Positions 18,045 through 28,012 are shown, counted from the stretch's first letter. The stretch: DNA of 64,000 bases from Mucilaginibacter frigoritolerans (GCF_007830615.1 NZ_VLLI01000019.1:1-64000), one strand, 5' to 3'. Numbers and translations are program-made. Notes: a model not told the origin generated them from the letters alone.

Positions 18045-18183
18045 AATTGTTTATTTAAGACGGTCTCTTTGTTTCAATATTCCGGATGCTATTATCTCGA
18101 AAAACCCAAAGTGACCATGCCCGGCATATCCTGACGATTAATTACTACCTAAAAAGCTCACCTGTTCCGATTGATAAGGCTTG

Positions 18184-19146
18184 TTATTTATTACTTTTTA
18201 TTCCCGTCTGAATTACTTTCTGAATGGATCCGTCGGCATTAAAGTATAGCTTATCCACACAGATAGAACGGAGGTTTCCCTGACCTGAAAGTACATTATT
18301 GTGATAAAAGGCATACCATTGCCCCTTATATTCTACTACTGAACCATGGCTTGTATCGCAACCCGTTGGGTCCAAATAAACACCTCCGTAGGTCCAGGGG
18401 CCCAAAGGGCTCTTACTGGTTGCATAGTTCAACCTGTTAGCGCCTTTTCCATTTACTTGATTATTATCGGCATAGGTGATATAATATAAACCATCTCTTT
18501 TAAATACCCACGTAGCTTCATGAAAATCTTTTAATCCTTCCATAGTTACTAAGGGTTGAGCCAATTCAATCATATTGTCTTTTAATTTTGCACCAACGCA
18601 TCTGTTACCTCCTCCATAATAAAAATAAGCTGTTCCGTCATCATCAATAAAAATACATGGGTCAATCATTGCAAAATTGTTGTCGCCTAATTCAAGGTAT
18701 CCTTGCGCAACAAAATCACTTGCCGGCTTTTTACTGGTAGCAACTCCAATTTTCCATGTTTTATTCCAATCTGTTCCACTTGGATGAGGGAAATAAAAGT
18801 AATACGTACCATTTTTATAAACGCAATCCGGAGCCCACATAAAGCCACCTTCCTTGCGACCCCATGGTACCTGGCTGGCGCGTAATATTTCGCCGTGGTC
18901 TTTCCAGTGTACCATGTCATCAGTTGAAAAAACATGATATTGGTCCATTAAATCACATCCACGTGGTGGATCCACATCATGTGAAGCATAAACATATAAC
19001 CTGCCATCGTCAAATACTCTTGCAGAAGGATCTGCTGTATACATGTGCCTGATAAATGGGTTTGGGGCCAGTTCCTGCGCTAAACAGTTGTTGGATGATA
19101 AGATTGAAGCTATTGACAGTAGCGCCAGAATAATTAATTTTCTCAT
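18184..19146 (-). CDS. Secreted GH43-family glycosidase
   Basis: 320 residues with a signal peptide (MRKLIILALLSIASILSSNN). The five-bladed propeller features of GH43 are visible: catalytic base Asp in MYTADPSARVF, the pKa-modulating Asp in NFAMIDPCIFIDDDG, and the general acid Glu in KDFHEATWVFKRDG. Blade motifs such as LYVYASHD and TYYFYFPHPSG fit. GH43 enzymes are arabinofuranosidases, xylosidases or galactosidases; the exact specificity is open. It stands alone between divergent or unrelated genes. Confidence 0.9.
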   Translation of the reverse strand: MRKLIILALLSIASILSSNNCLAQELAPNPFIRHMYTADPSARVFDDGRLYVYASHDVDPPRGCDLMDQYHVFSTDDMVHWKDHGEILRASQVPWGRKEGGFMWAPDCVYKNGTYYFYFPHPSGTDWNKTWKIGVATSKKPASDFVAQGYLELGDNNFAMIDPCIFIDDDGTAYFYYGGGNRCVGAKLKDNMIELAQPLVTMEGLKDFHEATWVFKRDGLYYITYADNNQVNGKGANRLNYATSKSPLGPWTYGGVYLDPTGCDTSHGSVVEYKGQWYAFYHNNVLSGQGNLRSICVDKLYFNADGSIQKVIQTGIKSNK

Positions 19147-19549
19147 TTTTTATCAATTAAGGGTTTATAAATCTTGGTTGTTGTTTTGTGTTACAACGAT
19201 GGTGTTTGTAATTGGTCAATTACTTCATTGGCTACGAATAAAGGAAAAAAAATTAAAAAGGCATTAATAATAAATTAATGGGAGTATCTTTTTGAAATTT
19301 ATAAAATCTCAAAGACGATAAATTATAGAACATATTGCAACTTATGCAATAAAGCCAGTTCAATTTGCCTAGAACAATTGCTATATTTTACGGAACGATA
19401 GCGGATTTGCAATTAATCTATACAAAATAGCGGCAAGCAATTCGATGCGTAACCCATTCAAATTCATATAAATAAACTTATATTCGAATACATAAACAGC
19501 ATTCTTACTATTAAACCTGCTGTAACTACAACTGAAGGAAAATATTTTT
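19147..19549. other. Intergenic region without recognised features
   Basis: About 400 AT-rich bases between the GH43 gene (minus) and a membrane-protein gene (plus), so it should hold both promoters. Only short dyads (for example TTGCA-ACTTA-TGCAA) were seen. Confidence 0.35.
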
Positions 19550-20044
19550 ATGTTAGCGCAATGGAATAACTTTTTTGTTATGGTAGGTGGCGGCGCGGCG
19601 GCGCTCGCAGGTTTGATTTTCGTAGCTATGTCAATCAATCATGAGGTCATTATCCGAAACACAACACATAGAAACCGGGCAATTAACATGCTAACGGGCT
19701 TCACTGCAATTTTCATGGCAAGCGGTCTTGCGCTTATTGGGAATCAATATCTTGAAATGCTCGGCTTTGAGTGGCTTATTCTCTGGCTCATCGCAACAAT
19801 CGTCTTCATTAGAGGCTATGTTATAGCTCTCAGATCGGGTATGAGTTCTATTGGATTGAACATGCCTCGTCTTGCAGGTGGTACAATATGCTATCTCGCT
19901 GAAGTTATAGGCGCAATTTTCCTTATTCTTGGATATACCTCAGGGCTTTACATCGCGGCTGTTGCAATCATTGTTTTATTCGCGTTCCTCATTTCAGGAG
20001 CATGGCTCCTTATGATCGGCATCTACCAAGACCTAACTAAATGA
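19550..20044 (+). CDS. Small integral membrane protein of unknown function
   Basis: 164 residues with about five hydrophobic helices (FFVMVGGGAAALAGLIFVAM at 9-28; MLTGFTAIFMASGLALIG; WLILWLIATIVFIRGYVIAL; ICYLAEVIGAIFLILGYTSG; AAVAIIVLFAFLISGAWLLM). There is no known catalytic motif. Codons such as CTC, CTT and GGC appear more often than in neighbouring genes, so recent acquisition is possible. Function unknown. Confidence 0.75.
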   Translation: MLAQWNNFFVMVGGGAAALAGLIFVAMSINHEVIIRNTTHRNRAINMLTGFTAIFMASGLALIGNQYLEMLGFEWLILWLIATIVFIRGYVIALRSGMSSIGLNMPRLAGGTICYLAEVIGAIFLILGYTSGLYIAAVAIIVLFAFLISGAWLLMIGIYQDLTK

Positions 20045-20183
20045 GGAACAATCCACCTTTTTGGAGTCCTGTCTCCTTGCGCAGTCATTATTATTTATAA
20101 TCCGGATGCAAACCGACTCAAAGAAGTTTAAAAAATCAGGGGGCGCCGACCAGGGTCTTTTCATAATTCCCCCATACATATAA

Positions 20184-21353
20184 TTATTTGCGAGGAGCCC
20201 GACCAAAATACATCAGTTCCCAAACAGCAGATTTTTCCTTAACGGTCTCTATTTTTTTATCCCCGTCAAAACGCTCTACAGTCACCTCCCCAGTAAACCG
20301 CATATAAGCCCCGTCAAATCCGGCCAGCTTTGCAAGAGCACCTTTGAATCCCTTTAAATTATCGATAAATCGCTGACTCACTAAATCCTTTGACCGCTCA
20401 AAAGTAACCCTGTAATGGTTGTTACCATCATTAAAATCATATACCAAAGTATTGGCCACAGGCTTTTTCGTATGCGCATCTATATAAACATTACTGGTTG
20501 AAAATTTCACTTTAGTAAAATCATCCGCCACAATCTTACCATCGCGGGCAAGCATAAATATTGGCATCACCGCATTGTTATACTTATCGGCAGCCGTAAT
20601 ATAAGAGGCAATAACAGAATAATTACCCACCTGTGCCCTTCCCCAATACCAATCATGAATCAGTTTCAGCATCGATACGTCACCCCAATTATGGTCGTGG
20701 TACCCAACCCCTTTTATCGCCATGCTGCGACCCGAAACAGTAACCGTACCCTCCACATTCCCTTGGGGCACAGACGGCAGCCATGCAAAATAATGACTGT
20801 CTTTCCCATTTTGGAAATTTATAAAACCGGTGTTTGGCCGCCATGATGACACGGTTCTATGTAACGTGATATCCGCTTTTAAACTGTCAATTTCTACATG
20901 GATAATATAATCGTGCAGATTGCCACTAAATGAATTTGCACCGATCCGCACATTGCAACTATCTTTTGAAGCCGAAAAATAACTGGAATCCATTTGTACT
21001 TCCTTATGCACCTTGGTGCCATCCGGCCTGTCCAGTTCAAACGATACCTTCGGTTTCAAAGGCTTGTTCGGCATGATCTGGTCTTTGGTATAAAATACAA
21101 TTACCAAAGAGGAGCCGTCACTTAACGAGCCATCAAAATACCACCATTCATAGGTGCCGGGCGCTCCGGTAGTGCGCATCCCGTCTTCCCACGGTTGTAC
21201 AGTAGATCCTGACAACCCCAGTTTCTTATAATCGTCCCCGGATGTTTCCATTGCGGCAGTCGCTTTGCCCGATTGGCCGTAGCAAATATTTAAGGATGCA
21301 AAAAATATTAAGATTAGTTGTGCAAGTATCCTTGCCCTTTGTCCGGTCATCAT
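20184..21353 (-). CDS. CrtC/AttH-like lipocalin-fold secreted protein
   Basis: 389 residues with an N-terminal signal segment (ILAQLILIFFASLNICYG). It carries hallmarks of the CrtC (hydroxyneurosporene synthase)/AttH family: APGTYEWWYFDGSLSDGSSL near residue 65 and GVGYHDHNWGDVSMLKLIHD near 220, two histidine/tryptophan-rich strands of a double lipocalin-like barrel. Some members hydrate carotenoids; others are secreted proteins of unknown function. No carotenoid genes lie nearby, so the substrate is unknown. Confidence 0.8.
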   Translation of the reverse strand: MMTGQRARILAQLILIFFASLNICYGQSGKATAAMETSGDDYKKLGLSGSTVQPWEDGMRTTGAPGTYEWWYFDGSLSDGSSLVIVFYTKDQIMPNKPLKPKVSFELDRPDGTKVHKEVQMDSSYFSASKDSCNVRIGANSFSGNLHDYIIHVEIDSLKADITLHRTVSSWRPNTGFINFQNGKDSHYFAWLPSVPQGNVEGTVTVSGRSMAIKGVGYHDHNWGDVSMLKLIHDWYWGRAQVGNYSVIASYITAADKYNNAVMPIFMLARDGKIVADDFTKVKFSTSNVYIDAHTKKPVANTLVYDFNDGNNHYRVTFERSKDLVSQRFIDNLKGFKGALAKLAGFDGAYMRFTGEVTVERFDGDKKIETVKEKSAVWELMYFGRAPRK

Positions 21354-21434
21354 GCTTTTTCTGAATTAGTTGGAAATAATTTCTGCAAAGATACCTTCGG
21401 ATAAGGTTGCCATATCTTGAATTAATTCAATAAA

Positions 21435-22013
21435 TCAAGTCTTGTGCTTTAACTTACTTAACCATTCAGGGGAGATACCCATAAACTCTGCAATGTATTT
21501 GGAGGGTATTTTTTGAATAATTTGGGGATAATTACAAATTATGTATCTGTATAAACTTTCGGAAGAATATTGGATCAATTTTGTTTTGAAACCATGTTCG
21601 CTGACCAGTGCATTTATAATATGGGCATTATAAAACGCAGAGAGTATCTGATGGGCGCCGGCGAGTTCCTCCAGATCATTCTTTCTAAACGCCAATACCT
21701 CCGCTTCACTGATGGCCAACAAATCACACGCTGTAGGGAGATTTGTAAAATAGCTGTCAATGCACGTTATAAATGGCTGAAAATCAACCATATGAAATGA
21801 TATGGTTCTTTTATCGCCAGTTTCCTGGTTCAGGTGGCGACAAACAAACGCTCCCTTTAAAATAAAATATATCGTCCGGCAGTCCTTTCCGGCCTCGATA
21901 AGTGTGGTTTGGCTTTTTACACTTTTCAACTGTCCCACACCTATAACCGTGTCTATCAAATGCTCAGGTAGCCCCGCAGCCCTCAGTTCATTAATGAAGC
22001 TATTATTATTCAT
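21435..22013 (-). CDS. Crp/Fnr-family cNMP-binding regulator
   Basis: 192 residues. The cyclic-nucleotide-binding-like fold covers about 20-125 (VKSQTTLIEAGKDCRTIYFI, then LKGAFVCRHLNQETGDKRTI), followed by a short helix-turn-helix (SKYIAEFMGISPEWLSKLKH) at the end. This is the common short Bacteroidota Crp/Fnr form. It lies just upstream of the CrtC/AttH-like gene on the same strand (about 80 bp) and may control it. Confidence 0.88.
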   Translation of the reverse strand: MNNNSFINELRAAGLPEHLIDTVIGVGQLKSVKSQTTLIEAGKDCRTIYFILKGAFVCRHLNQETGDKRTISFHMVDFQPFITCIDSYFTNLPTACDLLAISEAEVLAFRKNDLEELAGAHQILSAFYNAHIINALVSEHGFKTKLIQYSSESLYRYIICNYPQIIQKIPSKYIAEFMGISPEWLSKLKHKT

Positions 22014-22181
22014 TTTGCTGATTGGAAGACAGCTGTTTTAAACATCAATTATTTATGTCTTATTCGATTAATACCTTAGCTTTTGGTACCATATCAGACA
22101 ACGTAATATACATGAAGTTTTCCTGTTTTTGATGTTTTCTGCCAGTTTATTTAATTAGCCGCCTAGTCGAATATCAGCCCT

Positions 22182-22973
22182 TTAGAAATCAGAATACTCA
22201 GTTGGATGAAGAAATATGATATCAGCATGCGAAACATTGTTTTTATACTCTTCTTTAGCTGTAAGCATTTTCCACTGCGAGTCACTTCCAAATGTGTCCC
22301 AATGTTTATCCCTGTCTGCTTTGCTGTTAAAGGTAGTCATGTACATCAGGTTTGGCATATGGCTGCCCGATATAACTTCCGAATAAAAAACAGCATTAAA
22401 GCCCAATCTTTTAAAAAGTCCTATTTCGTCGCCAGTATTAAACATCCGGACTTTGTTGGAATTATATTTTTCCGTAGCGCTTTCATAACTGCGCAATTCA
22501 TAAACTCTGTCTTCCTTTGCAGCAGTAAGGTTGGGAACCGCAGTTGATGGCATCCCCGGAAAAGCCTGAAGTATAATTGTCTCTATTCGGGTATAAGGAG
22601 CATTTTTGTATTCCGCATCTACATAATCTTTACCATCGGCCAAATAATTTGCATCTGCCTGTAATTGTTGCTCAATTCCTGCTAATTTGTTCAGTGTAGA
22701 AAAAGGGGTAAAAACATATATTTTCCGGTCACTATCCTGTTGTGTAACCGGCTTAAATACGCCAACATATTTAATTCTGGCACGGTGGATAGCCGGTACA
22801 TAGGCGTGCCGTAAATATTGTTCAAGTCTGGTTTCCTGATCCTGGGTTTTATAATGGTAGATTTTAAGCTGGTAATAATCCCTGGCAGGTGCATTGGCGT
22901 CGGCGTTTAAAGTTGCGAATAAAATAATGGCCAGACAAAGGCAAATAAATCCGGATAGATGGTATAACTTCAT
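22182..22973 (-). CDS. Secreted NIPSNAP-family protein
   Basis: 263 residues with a signal peptide (LSGFICLCLAIILFATLNAD). Two NIPSNAP-like ferredoxin-fold domains are visible: YYQLKIYHYKTQDQETRLEQ near residue 35 and VYELRSYESATEKYNSNKVR near 155, each followed by a central strand (YVGVFKPV, GFNAVFYSEVISG). NIPSNAP proteins are dimeric alpha/beta-barrel proteins; the bacterial secreted ones have no fixed function. Confidence 0.85.
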   Translation of the reverse strand: MKLYHLSGFICLCLAIILFATLNADANAPARDYYQLKIYHYKTQDQETRLEQYLRHAYVPAIHRARIKYVGVFKPVTQQDSDRKIYVFTPFSTLNKLAGIEQQLQADANYLADGKDYVDAEYKNAPYTRIETIILQAFPGMPSTAVPNLTAAKEDRVYELRSYESATEKYNSNKVRMFNTGDEIGLFKRLGFNAVFYSEVISGSHMPNLMYMTTFNSKADRDKHWDTFGSDSQWKMLTAKEEYKNNVSHADIIFLHPTEYSDF

Positions 22974-23089
22974 AACGCTATTTTGTTAATGTTCATCACA
23001 AAATTAGACTTATACTACTTCAAAAATAAAAATAAGGCTACTAATAAACCAATTAGTTGTACGTATTGATTTGAGCCTGTGTCTTATAG

Positions 23090-23461
23090 TCACACCGCTA
23101 TTGTGTGATCAAACTGTATTTTATTTTCTGCAAAATCGCATAATCCGCCCAATATTTCACTCAATTCCTCGCCTTTACTTGTTAAAGTATATTCCGTTCT
23201 GGGTGGGTTACCCGGTATACAACTTTTATGGATCAGTTCAAGTTGCTCAAGATTCCTCAACCGGTCGGCAAGAATATGATCACTGATATGTTCCAAATCT
23301 TCTCTCAGACTGTTAAAGCGTGAGTTACCTTCCTCTATACTGAAAAGAACTTCGGTCATCCATCGCTTGCTCAATAAATACAAGAGCTCGTTAAGCGCGC
23401 ACTTTTCTTCCAGGAATGATTGATTATAAAAATTCGTGGAACTTAGTTTTCTTTCTGACAT
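23090..23461 (-). CDS. HxlR-family transcriptional regulator
   Basis: 123 residues with a winged helix-turn-helix typical of HxlR: CALNELLYLLSKRWMTEVLF, SLREDLEHISDHILADRLRN, LEQLELIHK, then RTEYTLTSKGEELSEIL. A Cys near the N-terminus (about residue 21) is in the place used for redox sensing in some members. It is divergent from the aldo/keto reductase. An imperfect dyad TAACT-n8-AGTTA (23464-23481) immediately before its start is a possible operator. Confidence 0.92.
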   Translation of the reverse strand: MSERKLSSTNFYNQSFLEEKCALNELLYLLSKRWMTEVLFSIEEGNSRFNSLREDLEHISDHILADRLRNLEQLELIHKSCIPGNPPRTEYTLTSKGEELSEILGGLCDFAENKIQFDHTIAV

Positions 23462-23623
23462 ACTAACTTGTTAATGAGTTACTAATTACGGGTTAAGCTA
23501 TTGGCCGCCCCGATCATTGTTTGTTCCTTTGTGGTAGTTAATGCCTGATTCTATTGGCAAAACTTAACAAAGTTGATGATTGATGTGCAATAAACAAAGA
23601 ATGTAACTAAAATTAAACAAATC

Positions 23624-24619
23624 ATGAAATACCGAAAATTAGCAAATACAGACCTATTACTTTCTGAAGTCACTTTTGGGGCATGGGCCGCCGGAGGCTG
23701 GATGTGGGGAGGTACCGAACGCAAAGATGCCATTGACGCAATCAGGGTTTCCTACTCTCTCGGTGTAACATCCATTGATACGGCTCCGATCTATGGCCAG
23801 GGTACCAGCGAAGAAATTGTTGGCGAAGCGATAAAAGGACTACAACGTGACCGGGTTCAAATCCTGACCAAATATGGTATGCGATGGGACTTGAAAAAAG
23901 GTGATTTTGCCTTTAATAGTAAAAAAAACAGCGGCGAAAATATCGACATCTATAAGTATGCCGGAAAAGAAAGCATCATTAAAGAATGTGAAGATAGCTT
24001 AAAACGCCTGGGAACTGACTACATTGATCTGTACCAGATACACTGGCCAGACTCCACCACACCGATAGAAGAAAGTATGGAGGCGGTTTCGCGCCTGATT
24101 GAACAAGGCAAGGTGCGATATGCCGGCGTCTGTAATTATGATGCAGCTCAAATGGCCGAAGCTGAAAAATATATCACTCTTGTTTCCGACCAGGTGCCCT
24201 ACAGTATGGTTAACCGCGGTATAGAAGCAGAACTAATTCCTCACTGCCTAGAAAACAATAAATCTATTCTGGCTTACAGTCCGCTGGAAAGAGGGCTTTT
24301 AACCGGCAAAATACGCCCCGGCCATTTATTTGCTCCTGGTGATCATCGTAAGGATGTGAAGTTTTTTAAAGAAGAAAATTTGCGAAGAACAGATGAGTTC
24401 CTTGATCTGCTAAAACCGCTTGCTGCTGAGAAGCATTTAACGCTGGGACAACTGGTTATTCTGTGGACTTTACAGCAACCAGGAATTACCATAACCCTTG
24501 TTGGCGCCCGCAACAGCGAACAAGCAATTGAAAATGCTAAAGCCATTGACAGCAGTTTAAGCAAAGAGGAAATCGCGACAATTACCGATTATCTTGAACA
24601 ACTGGAACTGACCGTGTAA
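23624..24619 (+). CDS. Aldo/keto reductase
   Basis: 331 residues, full-length NADPH-dependent aldo/keto reductase barrel. The catalytic tetrad is visible: Asp and Tyr in SIDTAPIYGQGTSEE, Lys in VQILTKYGMRWD, His in DLYQIHWPD. The cofactor-binding end is at TLVGARNSEQAIENAKAI. Divergent from an HxlR regulator and 30 bp upstream of a sugar dehydrogenase-like gene, it may be part of a sugar or aldehyde oxidation set. Confidence 0.93.
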   Translation: MKYRKLANTDLLLSEVTFGAWAAGGWMWGGTERKDAIDAIRVSYSLGVTSIDTAPIYGQGTSEEIVGEAIKGLQRDRVQILTKYGMRWDLKKGDFAFNSKKNSGENIDIYKYAGKESIIKECEDSLKRLGTDYIDLYQIHWPDSTTPIEESMEAVSRLIEQGKVRYAGVCNYDAAQMAEAEKYITLVSDQVPYSMVNRGIEAELIPHCLENNKSILAYSPLERGLLTGKIRPGHLFAPGDHRKDVKFFKEENLRRTDEFLDLLKPLAAEKHLTLGQLVILWTLQQPGITITLVGARNSEQAIENAKAIDSSLSKEEIATITDYLEQLELTV

Positions 24620-24649
24620 TTCCAATTATTATTTAACCACATAAATTCA

Positions 24650-25921
24650 ATGATGAACAAGAAAATATTTTTCGCCTTATGCCTGTCAGTTTTTGCGACA
24701 GGGGGGCTTTTGTCATTCAAATTAATAAAGAGTGATAATTCATTTAGTGGTCCCCAAACAGTTAAATCGGGACTTACACTTCCCGATGGCTTTCAAGCCG
24801 CCATTATTGCTGACAATTTGGGAAGTGCAAGGCACCTCGTTGCAACCCCCCAGGGTGATATTTATGTACATCTTGCCGGGACCAAAAATGGCAAGGGCAT
24901 ATTGATGCTTCATGTTGATGGAGATAAGGCGACTTTAAAATCGAGCTTTGCTAATTTTGGCGGAACGGGTATTGCTATTAAAAATGGTTATTTGTATGCA
25001 TCCAACAACAGGGAGGTTTATCGCTATAAGCTGGATGATAAAAATGAAGTCATCAACCCGGACAAGCCGGAAAGAATTGTTACTGGTTTAATAGACAGAA
25101 GAACACACGCGCCAAAAGCTATCGAGCTGGACAACGATGGGAATCTGTATGTAAACATTGGAGCCTATTCAAATATTTGCAGCGAATTTGATCCCAATAA
25201 AACAGGATGCCCCATTTTGGATTCCGCAGCCGGTATCTGGCAGTTTAAAGCTGATAAACCCAACCAGACTTATGGTGATGGCGTGCGATATGCAGCCGGT
25301 TTAAGGAATGTGGTTGGACTGGCCTGGAACCAGCAAGACAATCAGCTTTTTGTAATGCAGCATGGCCGCGATGAATTGCATAATCTTTTTCCGAATTTAT
25401 ATACCGTGCATCAATCAACCGAATTACCTGCAGAATGCATGTTTGCTCTGAAAAAAGGCGATAACGCCGGCTGGCCCTATGTTTATTACGACTGGATGCA
25501 GCAAAAAAATATGCTCGGTCCTGAGTACGGTGGCGATGGCAAAAAACCGGCTGACAGTAAGTATATCAATCCGGTGGCAGCCTACCCGGGCCATTACGCC
25601 CCGGATGGTTTATTGTTTTATACCGGAAACCAATTCCCGGAAAAATACAAAAATGGCGCATTCATCGCTTTCCACGGCTCATGGAACAGGGCACCTGAAC
25701 CACAGGCCGGTTACTGCGTAGTATTTCAACCCTTTAAAGATGGAAAGCCGGACGGAAAATGGGAGGTTTTTGCTGACGGTTTTGCCGGAACAGAAGAACA
25801 AAAAGCATCCGGACATGCCGTTCATCGCCCATGTGGGCTCGCACAAGGACCTGATGGCTCTTTATACGTAACCGATGATAACCAGGGAACGATTTATAAG
25901 ATCACCTATAAAAAACAATAA
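24650..25921 (+). CDS. PQQ-dependent sugar dehydrogenase-like beta-propeller protein
   Basis: About 423 residues with an N-terminal export signal (IFFALCLSVFATGGLLSF). Starting at about residue 45 is the soluble glucose/sorbosone dehydrogenase propeller: GLTLPDGFQAAIIADNLGSA, RYAAGLRNVVGLAWNQQDNQ, LFVMQHGRDEL, GYCVVFQPFKDGKPDG and a closing HRPCGLAQGPDGSLYVTDDN. Such proteins oxidise sugars in the periplasm with PQQ. The stop overlaps the start of a c-type cytochrome by one base (TAATG), which would serve as its electron acceptor. Confidence 0.88.
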   Translation: MMNKKIFFALCLSVFATGGLLSFKLIKSDNSFSGPQTVKSGLTLPDGFQAAIIADNLGSARHLVATPQGDIYVHLAGTKNGKGILMLHVDGDKATLKSSFANFGGTGIAIKNGYLYASNNREVYRYKLDDKNEVINPDKPERIVTGLIDRRTHAPKAIELDNDGNLYVNIGAYSNICSEFDPNKTGCPILDSAAGIWQFKADKPNQTYGDGVRYAAGLRNVVGLAWNQQDNQLFVMQHGRDELHNLFPNLYTVHQSTELPAECMFALKKGDNAGWPYVYYDWMQQKNMLGPEYGGDGKKPADSKYINPVAAYPGHYAPDGLLFYTGNQFPEKYKNGAFIAFHGSWNRAPEPQAGYCVVFQPFKDGKPDGKWEVFADGFAGTEEQKASGHAVHRPCGLAQGPDGSLYVTDDNQGTIYKITYKKQ

Positions 25922-26361
25922 TGAACATTAAAATAACCGGTCTATTTCTGGCATCATTTATATTGTTATTTGGCGCTTTACATGCACAGACCAAAAAACA
26001 ACCAACAGGCCAAACGACAGTGAGGGCTTCTATGGCACGTGGGAAAATTGTATATGCCAATGTTTGCCTGCCCTGTCATATGGCAGATGGCGGGGGTGTA
26101 CAGAATATGAACCCACCTTTAATTAATACAACCTACATATTGGGGGATAAAGCAGCTTTAATTAAAATCGTATTACATGGCTTTAATGAAGATGTGGAAA
26201 TAAATGGAAAAACTTATTCTAACTCCATGAGCGCTCATGATGATTTGAAGGATCAGCAAATTGCTGATGTGCTAACCTATGTTCGGCATAGTTTCGGTAA
26301 TAAGGCGAGCACTGTTAAAGCAGCAGAGGTAGCAAAAGTAAGAACAGTTTCTAAAAAATAG
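25921..26361 (+). CDS. Periplasmic c-type cytochrome
   Basis: 146 residues with a signal peptide (MNIKITGLFLASFILLFGAL). A single haem motif CLPCH lies near residue 57 (YANVCLPCHMADGGG), with a likely axial Met in YSNSMSAHDDLKDQQI and the usual C-terminal helix (IADVLTYVRHSFGN). Overlap with the sugar dehydrogenase gene argues that the two proteins work as dehydrogenase and electron acceptor. Confidence 0.92.
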   Translation: MNIKITGLFLASFILLFGALHAQTKKQPTGQTTVRASMARGKIVYANVCLPCHMADGGGVQNMNPPLINTTYILGDKAALIKIVLHGFNEDVEINGKTYSNSMSAHDDLKDQQIADVLTYVRHSFGNKASTVKAAEVAKVRTVSKK

Positions 26362-26385
26362 TTGCCGGGCTCTCCAGCCCGCAAC
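26361..26385 (+). terminator. Hairpin after the cytochrome c gene
   Basis: GTTGCCGGGCT and AGCCCGCAAC form a GC-rich stem with one bulged base around the loop CTCC, beginning at the last base of the cytochrome stop codon. No long T-run follows. Confidence 0.55.
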
Positions 26386-26606
26386 TTGGAACTGTTATGC
26401 CGACAGGGGCTTTCGTAAGAATTGAGGTTTAAATAGGGGAATAATGACATTACCTTAAATTAGGTTAAGGAAGAGTATTTGCAATAATGCATCTATTTAA
26501 ATTTTTGACAGAATTAACATTTTAGGTTTAGGTTATGCTGCCGCTAAAACTTAGACCAGTTTGGGCACCGAAGCAGACGGTGAATACCGGCAGAATTTCC
26601 TGTTGT

Positions 26607-27908
26607 TCACCTGGTGGCCCAAATTTCCCGGATTGTATCTTCATCTCCCTCCCCATCCGGCACCGCAGCACTCGGCTTATTGGCATAATACCAGTGTTTA
26701 TGGTCTAGCGGTGATGTTGTTTGCCGATCCCCCGGCATTTCCAGATGTCCGTTAATGTCTGTTTTCTTAACCCAATTGAATGCATAAATTAGCCATTGGG
26801 TGCGGTACTGCTTATTTTGATGTGCAAACCAGCTAATCTCATCATAGCCCCAAACCCAAAACGGAATGTCGCCGGCCTTTTCCTCTCCCGGGCGTTTACT
26901 AACCCCATAATTATCAAACTCCACTAAGTATGGAAGATGCTCGCATCGCCATCCGCTGGGGCTAATACCTCCTTTACTTCGTCCATAAAGCGCATCAGTA
27001 TGCCCAACTTTTAAGATTGCTTCTTCTGGGTGGTCAGGTATTTCCATTATTCTTAACGGAAAAGCGTGGAAATCCATTAGCAGTTTTCCATTTCGTACGA
27101 AGCCGCCGCTGGGAACATGTGAATCGCACAAAATGATATGTCTGCGGGCATGCTTAGCAGCATAGCTTCTTATTAAGGTTAATACCTGGTCATAATTGTC
27201 CAGATTAGGGTCATTTTTGTTCATGAGTTCTACCTGGCCGAAGTGGATACCTTCAATGCCAATATCAATATAAGATACCGCGAGATAATAGAAATAAAGT
27301 TTAGTTTCTAATCGGCTTACATCTGGTACCGAGCCGCTTCCCCATTGATTTTTAAATTTTCCGTCGGGATATAACATGTCTTCATACCTGAAATTCCGTT
27401 TTTCAACAGGTAGTTTTAAAGCAGTAAATGCCCATTCGGGTACAGCAAGCTGATCAACCTGGTTGGTCACTATCTCAAAAATGCAGGCTTGCAAAATTAT
27501 ATCCGGGTCGGTTTCATGTACTTCTGCAGCGAGTTCTTTTTCCTGTTGCAGGTTTTTCGGGATTTCAGATTCGCCGCCCCACTGGCATACACTTCTTCCA
27601 ATAAATTTAGCCCCGATATTTTTAATCATCCGAAGATTATCATCAAAATTACCTTTTCCAACAAGCAGGCTTTGCATTGTAATTGACCTTTCAAGGTAAT
27701 TTTCCAATACATTGCGGGAAATAGTTGAGTCGAATTGATAGTCTCTGTTTTTTGAACGGATAATAGTAATTGGTTCCGATTTGAAAGGCATCGCACTTGC
27801 TTTGGCGGATCCGGCAGGGCAGATGCCTGTTAAAACCAGAATTAAAAAAAAGGTTCGTACCGCAGATGGCGGCCAAACCCAGCTTAAGTGAACTTTGAAA
27901 GAATTCAT
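26607..27908 (-). CDS. Secreted protein of unknown function, possibly TIM-barrel glycosidase-like
   Basis: 433 residues. The N-terminus has a signal peptide (VRTFFLILVLTGICPAGSAK). The body alternates beta strands and helices in a way that suggests a TIM barrel: AKFIGRSVCQWGGESE, DPDIILQACIFEIVTNQVD, IDIGIEGIHFGQVELMNKND, RHIILCDSHVPSGG and GDIPFWVWGYDEISWFAH. Acidic residues at strand ends (E in HFGQVELM, D/E in YDEISWF) are candidate catalytic residues. I do not recognise the family. A perfect palindrome lies about 190-220 bp upstream of its start, sharing GATTAATA with promoters of the nearby polysaccharide locus. Confidence 0.75.
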   Translation of the reverse strand: MNSFKVHLSWVWPPSAVRTFFLILVLTGICPAGSAKASAMPFKSEPITIIRSKNRDYQFDSTISRNVLENYLERSITMQSLLVGKGNFDDNLRMIKNIGAKFIGRSVCQWGGESEIPKNLQQEKELAAEVHETDPDIILQACIFEIVTNQVDQLAVPEWAFTALKLPVEKRNFRYEDMLYPDGKFKNQWGSGSVPDVSRLETKLYFYYLAVSYIDIGIEGIHFGQVELMNKNDPNLDNYDQVLTLIRSYAAKHARRHIILCDSHVPSGGFVRNGKLLMDFHAFPLRIMEIPDHPEEAILKVGHTDALYGRSKGGISPSGWRCEHLPYLVEFDNYGVSKRPGEEKAGDIPFWVWGYDEISWFAHQNKQYRTQWLIYAFNWVKKTDINGHLEMPGDRQTTSPLDHKHWYYANKPSAAVPDGEGDEDTIREIWATR

Positions 27909-27975
27909 TATGTTACCAATTGGGGTTTACGATGGTTATTTAATTGAATATTGTTTTTTCCTGTTTCATTTCAAT

Positions 27976-28012
27976 AAAGAAAAATGCGTTCGGGATCTCA
28001 CCCCGAAACGCA
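27976..28012 (-). terminator. Intrinsic terminator of the carbamoyltransferase operon
   Basis: Read on the minus strand: TGCGTTTCGGG, loop, CCCGAACGCA, then TTTTTCTTT. The stem has one bulge and is followed by a proper T-run, about 210 bp after the carbamoyltransferase stop at 28221. Confidence 0.7.
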
